From Paracentrotus lividus (lineage: Eukaryota; Echinodermata; Echinoidea; Camarodonta; Echinidae): a stretch of DNA of 64,000 nt. Every line of letters begins with the position of its first letter. The first letter of the stretch is position 1. The position numbers and the translations under genes are program-made. The stretch is from assembly GCA_940671915.1 (NCBI GenBank), contig CALNVZ010003433.1:23945536-24009535 (forward strand), in the 5' to 3' direction. The notes beneath the pieces were generated by a model. The model was not told where the DNA came from. It worked only from the letters and a program-made list of their open reading frames with translations, and ran no database searches. Shown piece after piece: positions 34,737-46,837 of the stretch.

Positions 34737-35200
34737 TGGTACATGCAGGTAATATGGGCCCACTAAGCTCATTTGCCTAATTTGCATAAAATTGCAAAAT
34801 GACACACAGTCTAATCTTTGTTTATATGAATCAATAACTAATGCTCTAAATTTTATTGTGAAGAAAAACAATTATCACCAACCCCCCAGTCTGCAACACT
34901 CAAATGTTGACGTCATTACCAAAGTGCCCATATTACCTGCATGTGCAGGTAATATGGGCACATGTATTTAATGTATGTTTTAAAAACTACAATGACTCTA
35001 CCATGTCTGGAATTTGCTTAAAATGATGAAAATCATTAACTTTCAGATATCATTTGAAATTATAAGACCCTTCAGTAAATACTTTGACTTTATATTTCAT
35101 TGTTTTGTATTTTTTATATTATTTCTTTTTTTAATATTATTTAAATCTTATTTTCATTATACAAGTCAATATAGGCCTACAATAAGTTATTTATATTAAT
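34737..35200. mobile_element. Left half of TA-flanked element with GGTAATATGGGCC motif (family B)
   Basis: Starts TA-TGGTACATGCAGGTAATATG. A head-to-head pair of GTGCCCATATTACCTGCA at 34936-34975 forms a perfect palindrome, with TGACGTCA 10-20 bp before it (34918-34925). TAAGCTCATTTGC lies at 34762. The right half is at about 52400-52881, ending CATGTACCC-TA. The layout matches the element at 11919-12887 landmark for landmark, but the reiterated motif is different. The two halves are separated by an L1-like insertion and further sequence. Confidence 0.65.
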
Positions 35201-36575
35201 TATATACTGTGAATATAGCCCAAAAAATCGGAGCAAAGAGATTGATGCCTTATCCCAATACTGAGTACCAGATGTCAGAATCATTTGCACTGTATTTGCA
35301 AAGTCTGACGATAAGAACAAGTTCTGTCTGTATAATTATAGTTGGTTAGGAATTCACACAAAATAAAACAAATATCTCATTCAATTCATATAAAGTTTAC
35401 AGCTTACAAGCATGCTTTATTTATGAATTATTGACTAATTTGCTTCAAACCACAGTTGGTTTCCAGGACTTACATTATGTCCTCATGATTATATTGTAAA
35501 CAATAATTTGGCATAATGTATATTCCATAAACAAAAGAAATTTACTAAAATATTACAATGTTCCTAATATTGTGAAGATATCCCAATGTAAAATGTTTAA
35601 ACCACGATATATTAAACTATGATGTTTCAAAACATGAACTCACGAAATATTAACCCAGATTTCATGAACTTCTGTCTATAGTTTAATCAATACGGTATAC
35701 CTTAAACAGTGATATTTCTATGCACGTGAACTCAAGAAATATTAACCCAGATTTCAAGAACGTCCGTTTATAGTTAAATCAAGAAGGTACCTTCCGCGGG
35801 CTTAAATTAGTGTTCTCAAATTAAACTGTTGAATAAATAAACGATACTCATCACGCGACGCGACTGGTTTCTGTCCATGTAACCGCACGCTATCTGTCTC
35901 GATCTGTCCTATCGAAAACCTACGATAGATGCCCATGGATCTCTGAAGTGGCAGTCAAACGCCTGTAGTTGAAGTCAGCTGATCTCCCATCGACGAAAGT
36001 GTTCACCCATACTTAGGTCAGAAGTCGATCTGCGTTCGAAGTCAACGATGTTGAGCTGTCTATGAAATTATCCGCAGGTGCGGGTCCAACATATAGATGA
36101 ACTTAAAACGGCCGGAAAAAGCCTGAAACAAGCCTGAAAACTGGAATCCGGAAAAAGCCTGAAAACCCCGGTTCATCTGTAACCGCTGTAAAATAACAAC
36201 CAATCCAACGGTCATAGCATACATGAACATGCTTATTCTACGTAATTATATTCAATAAACTATGCACACTTGGCTGCTTTCATGTATCATTAAAGATTAT
36301 CTTAAGTATCAATTTCACCTAAATAATCCATTAAATATTCACTGCCTTTTTGCACAGGGTTACGTAATATTTAACATTAATGCATTAAAGCTCCTTTCAA
36401 AATACAGACCCTTCTAGCAATACAAAATATTAGAAATCGTCTATAATTCCATTACTTCTTTCAAGTACATAGATGCATAATAATCTGGTTAAGAGTTTGA
36501 TAATAACTTCCTTTCCATTTTATCAAAGGAAACCATAAATTACTGCTTCTCTTAACCTCCATATATTTGCTCTAT
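35200..36575. other. Sequence between family B left half and the L1, nothing certain
   Basis: CAAGAAATATTAACCCAGATTT-type words recur at about 35640 and 35727 (tandem duplication of about 87 bp). AAAAAGCCTGAAA recurs at 36115-36170. A GC-richer patch at 35860-36090 has a 42-codon minus frame starting MGIYRRFSIGQIE. Its CGTGATGA|GTATCG end would fit the phase of exon 34555-34607, so it is a weak candidate for a gene 1 5' exon. Confidence 0.25.
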
Positions 36576-36691
36576 ATAGAGGGCGCCATGGGGAACGACG
36601 ACATCACGCAAATTCGAGGTGCCGAATAATTCGTTAAAATCCTACGAAATCCACGAAATGGACTGCAAATAATAACAGATTTTAACATGAA

Positions 36692-37568
36692 ATGAGTGGA
36701 AACAAGGAAAAGAACAAAAGAGAGCCATATTTGTTGCGATCTAATAAGTTTACGAGAGATTTGAACATGTCTAATAATCAAGTCACCACGGAAGAGGACC
36801 ATGCATCTGAAGCTGGTAAGACATCAGACATGGTAACACGTGGAGATTTTCTAAAACTGTCTAACCAGATTCTACAACGTTTAGATACTTTGGGCTCTCA
36901 GATGACTGCTATCGAGAAAGATATTTCAGGAATGCATTCAACACTTGCTGACCTACAGGCTGCAGCGGCGGATTCGGCTTCAAGAATAAGCACAATTGAA
37001 AATCAGGAAATTCCAAAGCTTAGAAAGGAGCAAAATGATGTGGGAGCACAAATTAAGGATTCAATCCTTGCATTGGAGCTTCATGATCGCAAACTCAACC
37101 TTCTGTTCTACGGAGTCGAAAAGGAGAGAGATGAAAATATTGAAAGGAAAGTAAGAAGTAGCATAGAAGTTGGGCTTTACCAAGGAGGAAACGAGTAAAA
37201 TAAAGTTTGTAAACGCCCACAGGCTTCCACGTCGCCAGATCCAAGGGGAACAACGCAGAGGTCCGGATCCCATCATCGTTCGATTTGTGAGTATGTTTGA
37301 CCGTGATGCTGTATTGAAGGAATATCAACAAATTCAGCTTAAGAAAAATCACTATGCTCAACCAAATTCTGATAGTCCACGGCTTCGAGTGGTCACGGAT
37401 CTTCCATCACAATTGAAAAAGCGACGGTTTGAGTTAGAAAATCATGCCTATCAATTGAGAAAAAATGAAAATAAATCAACAAGGATCCGTCTGAATGGAA
37501 TCAAACTAACCCTGGAGTGTCGAGAAAAGGGATCAACGTCGCCTTGGACAGCACTTGTAAAAGCTTGA
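36692..37568 (+). pseudogene. L1-like ORF1 (RNA-binding protein), frameshifted
   Basis: Frame 1 (36692-37198) gives an N-terminal region, then a coiled coil of about 90 residues (LKLSNQILQRLDTLGSQMTA and following) and the start of an RRM (RKLNLLFYGVEKERDENIE). Frame 2 (37170-37568) continues the RRM (KIKFVNAHRLPRRQ, DPIIVRFVSMFDRDAVL) and the C-terminal domain (VVTDLPSQLKKRRFELENHA). This order is that of L1 ORF1p, which trimerises and binds the LINE RNA. A single indel at about 37165-37175 breaks the gene. The starting ATG is the first in frame. Confidence 0.8.
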
Positions 37569-39535
37569 AATGAAGTAGAAGTTGAGAAAGCTTCAGTACA
37601 ACCACCTAATTATCATGTTAATTGATTTACTATAAAAAAAAATAAATAAATAAAATATTGTTGGAATTTGAAAAATACACAACAAAAATTGATGAAATAA
37701 GAGTACAGAGTTAATTTAAAACAGTATAAAGTAGTAAAAAAAAAAAAAAGATAATACAAACCATTAAAAGATTTATCACAGATGGAAAACAATTGAAATT
37801 TTTTTTCACTTTATGTTTGAAATATCTGATAGTTTGCACTAACTGATAAATACCAAAAGTTAGAGACAAATATGCATAATATCTTCTATATGAAAAAGCT
37901 TTGTACATTGGTTATATGTTATGATTTTCTTTCAATATATAACGATGAATGCTGGAATAACCATGTTTCATCCATGTATGCATATTTGTTAAAAGAAGAA
38001 AAGAGATATTTATTTCAGTACAATGATCTTTTATTGAATTATTCACTCAACGATGATATGTGCTTTAAAAGCAAAAAATATAAGCATATATGGCGGTATA
38101 TTTCTTCAGGTCTCATAAAACATGACATAGTGTAACAATGTTTAATATTCAAACAACAAAACAATTGATATGTAAAATGAATTTGGTATATGCATTGTAA
38201 AACTAGAAAAATCAAGTAGAATAGATCAAGTCGGAAGGAAGACTTCATGAAAAGCTCTAATTTTCAGAGCGCTGGTATTTGTTTAAAAAATAAAATAAGT
38301 AAATAAAAAAGAGTTTGGGACATGAAAAATGTCAGAGTTAAACGGCATATTTGAACTATTTCTTGAACGTATACAGATTACATTCAGAATGAAATGGAAA
38401 TAAATTACATATGTTAATAACTGATTCCATTCATTCATTTCACACAATCAGAGCAGTCATGCAAAGGCATTGTTTAAAGTGCTTGAACTATTTGTCAAAA
38501 AATTATGATATGTGTCGAGCAGTTCCTATAAAACAAATTAAGTGGAACAATGAGCATTTTTTCGTTGTTGTTTACTTGATAAACACTAATAATAAGTAAA
38601 CCTTTTCTGAATATTATTACAAAAAGGAAAATCGTTTATCCTATATGAATGCCAAATGAGAAAGAGATCACTCTGAATTGTATGTAAGCGAAATCATAAG
38701 AGATTAGAATATTTATCATGCAATTGACATAATCTGTAAGATGTATTTTGACCTTGGTTATGTTTCTTTGGAAAATTAGTAGAGAAGAACTTTTACTGGA
38801 TTGATGAAATGACATTACTATCAGTCATTTCTCCAGCCCGATTTTCTCAGAAATGTTTATAAGTTGATTGATCAGATATGAATGATCAGATAAATTGTAA
38901 AAACTTTAATATCTGTTTAAGACATTTGAGATAATATAGGTGAACATTGACATAAAATTGAGAATGCAGTAGGCAAAGGGATGCTGGAAATTGCAAAGAT
39001 ATTACATATTTCTTTTTAATTTACAGTAGCATCTACTTGTAAAACTTTCGAAGCTTCGATTTTCCCTTTCTCATTATAGGATAATTTTAAACACTTTTCA
39101 CGGCACCTGCATTGCTGTTTGTTTATTCTCATTTCAATTGTCTATGTTCATCACGATTTGTTCCCACATTGCAATTACTTTTGTAATGTTAAACGGTTGT
39201 GAATCCCGGTCCTTTAGACATTAGACAATCTTCGTTTTTTTTTAAGGATGAAATAAGGGAAGGAATGCTCTTTCATATAACGAGGGCAAGTTCAAGCTCT
39301 TTACAATTTTTTTGTTTTCATTGTAAGAAGTGGATTCCGTAGGAGGCCCCATGGAGGAGTCGTCCTACTCTCCTCTGTTATGTGTAGTATTTGTAGGGAC
39401 ATGCAGCGCGAGTCCCTTGTCTTGTTTGTGTGTTGTTTTCGTGTACAAAATATAAAAACTTCCACAGGTACTTCCATATTATATTCTCTTAGCACATTTC
39501 CTTTTTATGCAAAATAACATTGGATTTTTTTTTTC
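37569..39535 (+). other. 2-kb spacer between ORF1 and ORF2 of the L1
   Basis: AT-rich, with no recognisable domain. An A-rich stretch at 37633-37660 and a run of A at 37738-37748 lie in its first part. L1 elements usually have a short ORF1-ORF2 gap, so this may include another old insertion or a lineage-specific spacer. I see no termini. Confidence 0.4.
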
Positions 39536-41574
39536 ATGAATTGTCGTGGCTTAGGTGACAGTCGAAAAAGACAGGCTATCTTGTTATATTTAAAAGCAAA
39601 AAAATGCGATATTTGTTTAATTCAGGATACACATTTTGTACCAGATATGGAGAGTGAAACACGCAGGGAGTGGGGTGGAAAATGTATTTTTTTTTCTTGC
39701 AATACATCCAATTCAAGGGGAGTAGCAGTTCTTTTTAAAGATAGAATCCCAGTAAATATAAATAGAATGAAAAAAGACAATGCTGGAAACTTTGTCATTT
39801 TGGACCTGACACTTTATGAATTCAATATTACACTTATAACGGTATATGGGCCAAACACAGATAATCCAGCCTTTTTTGCCGATCTTCAAACAAATATATT
39901 AGAATTTCAGAATCCGCATACTATTGTCTGTGGAGATTGGAATTTAGTGCAAGATCAAGGTCTCGATACATGTAATTATCTCCATGTCAACAACCCACGA
40001 GCAGCACAACAGGTGGAAAAATTGAAAACTGAATGAGATTAATTGATCCTTGGAGAGTTCAATTTCCAAATAAAAAAACCTATACATGGCGTCAACCAAA
40101 TCCTTTTAAACAAAGCAGGTTAGATTTCTTTTTGATATCTTCAGAACTTTTATCTTTAGTTCACAAGGTTGAAATTTTACCTGGGTATCGAACAGATCAT
40201 TCCTTAATAAGTCTAAGTCTAAGCTTAAACCAAATTAAGCGAGGGCCTAGTTATTGGAAATTTAATAAATCTTTGCTAAAAAACGAAGGCTTTGTTTTAC
40301 AGATAAAGAAAACTATTAAAGAAACTATTTTGCTTTACGCGAAAGACCCGGTTGAATTTGATGAAAATGGTCGTGTGGTTGGAGAGTGTCAATTTATAAT
40401 AAATGATCAATTATTTTTTGAAACTTTAATGATGATTATACGAGGAGAAGCTATATCGTATGCTTCGTTTATCAAGAAACAAATTATAAACAGAGAACAA
40501 GATTTAGAGAAGAAAATTGAGGATTTAGAAAGAAAATTAACAATTCATGATGATAAAGCTGCGCTATTGAAAGAAATTGATGAAGTTAAATTTGAATCAG
40601 AAACTTTCCGCTTAAAGAAGAATGAAGAAATTGCTATGAGATCTCGTATTAAGTGGATGGAATATGGAGAAAAACCCTCGAAATTCTTTTTGAATTTGGA
40701 AAAACAAAACAAGGTTAATAAAGAAATTCGTAAACTATCTAATGAAAATGGGGATATAATAACTGAACAAAACGCAATTATAAAAGAAGCATTTAATTTT
40801 ATTCCAAACTTTATGCGGAAAAAAATGTGCAAGAGATAAATTTGGATAATTTATTAAACTACTCTGACATCCCAAAATTGTCTTCACAAATGTCCTCATT
40901 GCTTGAAGGCTCACTGAGTATCGATGAAGTTTATTCTATGTTGAAACACATGAAAAATGATAAATCCCCCGGCCAAGATGGTTTTCCTGTCGAATTTTAT
41001 CGTTTCTTTTGGGAAGATATAAAAATTTTCTTAGTTAAATCCTTGAACCATGCTTATTTTACAGGAAACTTATCCCAATCGCAAAAGATAGGTATTATAA
41101 CTTTGATCCCAAAAAGAACAAGTCCAGGGATATACTTAACAACTGGCGACCAATATCCTTGCTCAATGTCATTTATAAAATTGCGTCTGGTTGTATAGCT
41201 AATAGACTTTAAAAAGTGTTATCTCATTTGATACATGAAAATCAAAAAGGCTTTTTGAAAGGTCGATATATTGGTGAAAATATACGTTTGTTATACGTAT
41301 ATTATACTTTACTGAAATAAACGACATAGCCGGTATGCTTTTAGTTATCGATTTCGAAAAAGCATTCGACTCTGTGTCGCATAAATTTCTTTATAAAGTA
41401 TTAGATTTCTTTAAATTTGGCAAATCATTCAAAAATTGGATTAAACTATTTTATGACAACGCCTCTTTGTGTGTTCTTGTCAATGGACATTGTACAGACA
41501 GATTTTTGATCCAGCAAGGGTGTCGTCAAGGAGACCCAGTGTCTCCGTACATTTATTTGTTAGTAAGTGAAGTA

Positions 41575-42434
41575 GGGGAGACCGGGGACAAATGTAACAC
41601 GGGGCAATTGTAACAGGGGCTCCCATTCCTAGCAGAAACACGCTATAAACTTAAAATTTGTAGAGGGGCATGCGCAATTTCAATCGCTCCACATGCTGTT
41701 TGAGTGTTAAACAGATTTAACGGTTCGGTGGAACTTTCTACAGCAGAAAAACCGTTTTTTTTAGCAGTAAAGTAATATTTCACATTACCCATTGTTTTTC
41801 TTCTGGACAAATATGGTAGATGAGCTACGGCTGTCATTTTTATATATTTAGAATTATGTTTCTTTAGGCCATATTTTGCCTAACGTTTCAACGATGAATA
41901 CCTAAGCTAAGATAGAAAAAAAATCTCTCCAAATATGGTCGCCTCTGTCAGGGGCAATTGAAACAAGCTGTTACAATTGCCCTGAAGATCTGTTTCTGTT
42001 AGAATTCAAGTAACTCCCCGTAAGGAACTCGCGCGGTATCTTTCCGCTGCATCAACAACCAAGCTAAGGGGGCACGGAACATTTTTAAAGTGGAGGGCTG
42101 AAGCGGCAGGGGGGTGGGTGGGTTGGGGGGCGAACAGGCTAAAATCACAAATGTATGGTCATTTGTCCGTTTTTGTACACGTTTCCTGACGAAAGTGGGG
42201 GAGGGGGGGTTTAGAAATGAGAATTGCATAACGTTGAACGTATATCTGTCAATCATTTATTTTATCTACAAGGAAAAAATGGCCTTATTTAAAGTCTCAG
42301 ACATGAGAATTAAATTACTTTGAACATATCTGTCCAATACGTTTTGTTGAAAAGGCAAAGAAATATTGATTTAGTCCGAAAACAGGGTGTTTTTAAATTG
42401 TTTATCATTTGTTTCATTGTAATCAGAGCCTCAA

Positions 42435-42465
<31 letters not shown>

Positions 42466-43922
42466 ATAATTTATATCACTTTACTAGAAACGAAAAAGTA
42501 AACAAATATGAAGATAGTGAACATTAGGTTCTTTTAATGCCAAAATTGTAAGTAGGAGTAGACTTGTAAATAAAGAAAAACAGCAAAGAGTAGCCTCGTC
42601 GATAAGCTCAAGCATCAGAACTTCATAACTTTGAATGAATTGTCAATTATAATGCTTCACAAAAACAAAAGGTAACCATATCTATAAACTCAGACATAAG
42701 AATTAAATAACTTTGAACATATCTGTCCAATACGTTTTGAAATATTAGAAATATTGATTTGTCCGAAAAAAAGTGCCTTTAGTTTTTTTATCATTTGTTT
42801 CATTGTAATCAGAGCCTCAAGTTTTTTTTTATTCTTGTTGTTTTAATAATTTATATCACTTTACTAGAGAACTTCAGAGCTTCATAAGTTTAAATGTAAA
42901 TACAATTATAGTGCTTTGTTTACAATTACAAAAGGTAACCTTATCTATGAGCTCAAACATGAGAATTAGACAATAGATAACTGTGAACATATAATTTGAT
43001 TTGATTTTATTTTATTTTATTTTATTTTATTTGTCGAGTGTACATGGTATAAAACATAAAAGAAGCACTGACAGGATACCCCATGAAACCCGAAAAGGCT
43101 TATTTTTATAGGATCCTATAAAATGAGAAAGAGATTACGGGACCCCCCACCCCCCTGATTTGCTTTTTCTTATTAAAAAAAACACACATTAAAAGAGAAA
43201 AAGAAGAGAGAGGAAGGGAGGGAAATGGAGAGGAGGAGGAGAGAGAGAGGGGGGGAAGGGCAGATAGGAAAGTAAAAAGGTAAAGATGGAGTGAAAGAAG
43301 AAAAAAGAAAGACAGAAAGAAAAGAAGAGGAGAGAGAGAGAGAGAGATGGGAGCCCCCATAGAAGATAGAAATATATTTTCAATATGATACCTGAAAATA
43401 TATGTCCAATACATTTTGTTAACAGGGCAAGAAATATTGATTTTGCCAGAAAAAAAGTGGCGTAAATTTTGAAGATTGATTTTACTAAAAAAAAATAATA
43501 AATAAAAAAATAAAAAATTATAACTTTTGCCCCATATCATGAATATAACAAGTAGAAACTGTAATATAAATGAGTCAAGCATTGTCATGTTTTATCATAA
43601 TTAGCTTATGTGGTTAAATCTTGGATCTGTCAAGTGCATAGCTTTGATAAAGAAAAACAAAATGTTACAATTTCATGTGTTACAATTGCCCCGGACGTCT
43701 GTTACAATTGCCCGTGGACACGGGGCAATTGTAACACTCGACCTCTTGTTTTGAAATGGTAATGGCTTCAAAATGACTTGTTGTGCTTAGCCCAAACCTA
43801 TTCATTATGTCAAGCTAAGATATGCATATTTCATTTTATTTAGTTTTAAGCAAGTATTTAGCTTTAATAAAGTTGATAGGTCAAATTTGGAAAAAACTGT
43901 TACAATTGTCCCCGGTCTCCCC
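41575..43922. mobile_element. 2.35-kb TA element with GGGGAGACCGGGG ends and CAATTGTAACA repeats (family F)
   Basis: Ends GGGGAGACCGGGGACAAATG and, inverted, GGGGAGACCGGGGACAATTG, with TA duplicated (41573-41574 and 43923-43924). Removing it with one TA restores the LINE frame exactly between reverse transcriptase motifs B and C. GGGCAATTGTAACA or its inverse recurs at 41605, 41951, 41972, 43677, 43700, 43722 and 43898. The interior has two to three copies of a unit of about 390 bp (CTTTGAACATATCTGTCCAA at 42320, 42713 and, diverged, 42980 and 43400) and a purine-rich tract at 43200-43350. No transposase. Confidence 0.85.
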
Positions 43923-46837
43923 TACTTGGAATCCTAATTCGTCATTCGAATTCTTTAGCTGGGTTGAATATGAACGGAAAAACTCTCAAAGTGTTACAAT
44001 ATGCCGACGACACCATTTTAACGCTCAATGGAACTAAACGAGAATTACAAGGTGCTCTAGAAATACTTGGTGAATTTGAAAATATGTCCAATCTCAAAAT
44101 CAATGTAGGAAAAACGCAAGTAGTTTGGATAGGGAAGAACAGATTTCTTAAAGCAGAGATTTTACACGAGTATAAATTAAACTGGATATCGGAAGGCTAT
44201 TTCAGATACCTTGGTATAGATTTTTCTGTGAATTTGACTCGTATGGTTGAACATAATTATTGTGAAAAGATCAAAGAAATAAAAGGTCAAATGACTCTAT
44301 GGTTGAAAAGATCCTTGACACCCTTAGGACGAGTAACTATTGTTAAGTCTTTGTTTGTACCAAAATTAAACTATTTGTTTCTTTCACTTCCAGAACCAAA
44401 CCCGCAAGTTATTACAGATTTAAATCGATGTTTGTTCTTGTTTATATGGGCTAACAAACCCGATAAAATAGGAAGAAAACAAATGTGTCAGTTGTACAAT
44501 GATGGTGGTGTTAAAATGACAGATATTTTTACGCATATGAAATCTCTTAAAATATCATGGATCAGAAGATTTATTATTGATTCATCAGATGATGATTTTA
44601 TATATCATTTGTTTCATTCCTTTTTGCCTCCATCACTTTCCCTCAGGTTGTATATGGGGTCTGAATATTACAAAAAGATGGCCAGGTTTACAATTAATTC
44701 ATCTTGGAAAGAAGTGCTTTTAGCCTTTTCGGAGTTGGTTGAAATTACTACTGAAAATATTGCGTGTCATTCTCTTTGGAACAACCCTAGAATTAAAGTT
44801 AATAATGATACAGTGTTTTTAAAAGTTTGGTGTACTAAAGGTATACGTTTTATCAATGACATTTTTAATAGAGATGGTATGTTTCTCACGTATTTTGAAC
44901 TTCAGCATAAATTTGAAATTCAGATTAATTTCCTTCAACATTATGGAATATGCAATGCTATAAGAGCTGGTTATAACAAGTGTGTAATACCGAAATTAAT
45001 AGAACCTACATGTATTATACCTGAAGCGTTACTTCTCATATTAAAAGTGAAGAAAGGGTGTTCTCATATGTATCAATATTTCTTAAAACGCAAGGTGAAA
45101 GAATGTAACAGTCTTAACAAATGGAAACTTTTTTTAGAAATCGAAGACAAAACTTTATGATTCCGGTTCAGTCAACTATTGATATAGAGATGAAATGGTT
45201 TCAGTATAAAATATTGAACAGAATACTTTTTTTTTTTTTTTAATAATATCTGTCTTTAATAAATAATCAAACAGATCACAATATATACAAGTAATCATTA
45301 CACAATTGGATATACAAAAAGCAAAAATAAATAAATCAGCAAAATAATAACATAAAAAGGGGGCAGAACAAGACTCAAATCAGTATATAACAGGGGTCTC
45401 TAAATACACGTCCTTTGTACAAAAGAGGTATTGTCGAGGGTTGCGGCAGGAAAGCCAACACATTTGAACACAGTATAGGCCTACATGTAAATTAAATCAT
45501 TAGGTACAGTTTTAAGAGGATACACTGATTAATTATAACAAGGAGATAAAGTATAAGATTGGGATACAGTATCTAATGTAGTGTATAACTGTATAGGCGC
45601 TTTGCATCATACTATTTGTGAACAATATAGAGAAAAATAATAGAAATACCAATAACTTCCGTTTAGTTGTGACTCATGTAGAATAAAAAAAAGATAACAA
45701 ATACAGTGAGTAAGAAACGAGAAAAATCATATAGTAAACCTCCACTTCTTAACATGAAGATGTAATTTGTTGCTCTTTTTGGCTGAAAAATACTCGTTTC
45801 TTTTTGTTTCTTTTACAAAGCGTTTGAATGCAATAAAATTGGGAGGATTGTTATTAAACTTGCAGGTATAAATATAATATTTCAACACAAAAACAAGTAG
45901 GTAAGAAAAATTTTCATTACAAATACAAAACAATTTACAAAGTTAGATAACATTGAAGGAGTTCCCACATTTCTGTGAAATTACATCTAAAGATCTTGCC
46001 AAATTGGAACAACCTACCTCGCACTCGCAAAATAATGAACATTGTTTCCGTCATTTTTATACAACAAGGAACAATTATGGAGAATCTCTTCTTTTAATCT
46101 TATGAAGAAACTCATTTAAAGCAATAGCCATGGAAAATTTTAAAGTAAAATGATCTCAATTTTGTGTCAATAGTAAGAAAAAAATTAGAAAGTTATGGAT
46201 TTCTTTCCCAGTTCAGATTTACAGGTACAGGAATATTATCACACCAATACAAATAATCTTTTGTCAGGAAGAATGGAGCCAATAAGAATATTATATGCAC
46301 TCCTTGGAACTTTTTTGTGGTTAAAAGCTTTGAACTATGGTCTCGTGAACACCAAAAATATCAACATCAAATTCTAATCCATTTTTCGGGTATATTTTTT
46401 AATTAAAAAGTTGAATTTCTTTCTATCAAAGAAGGTATGCCAAAATCTAAAACTAATTCTTCAAATAAGTTTATGACCTGGTAATGGAGGGGTGAATAAG
46501 TCTGATATGGCAATACACATTTTTATCAAACCAGGATCATAAAATAAGTAGATTAGATTTTTGAGCGAAACACCTGTTGAACCAAAGACACTGACATGCA
46601 CTCAATTCTGAAAATTTATGACCATAAAATTCTACAGTTGCTTCCTCTCTATACAGATACCATGTAACGGAGAGATTCTGCAAGTTGAATATTACACCAA
46701 AGTGATTTGAGAACACATTCTGGAGCAAAGGAATTCCACAGAACAGAAACATCATCATTAAATTTAATTAAAAAGATAATTCGATAGATTTCCAAGGGGC
46801 AAATAAAATTTACATCAAAGAAGATTTTCACCCATAA

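Noticed and set aside
43106..43588. 160-residue minus ORF
   Set aside because: Most of it is a purine-rich low-complexity tract (Ser/Leu/Phe/Pro on the minus strand) inside a TA transposon.
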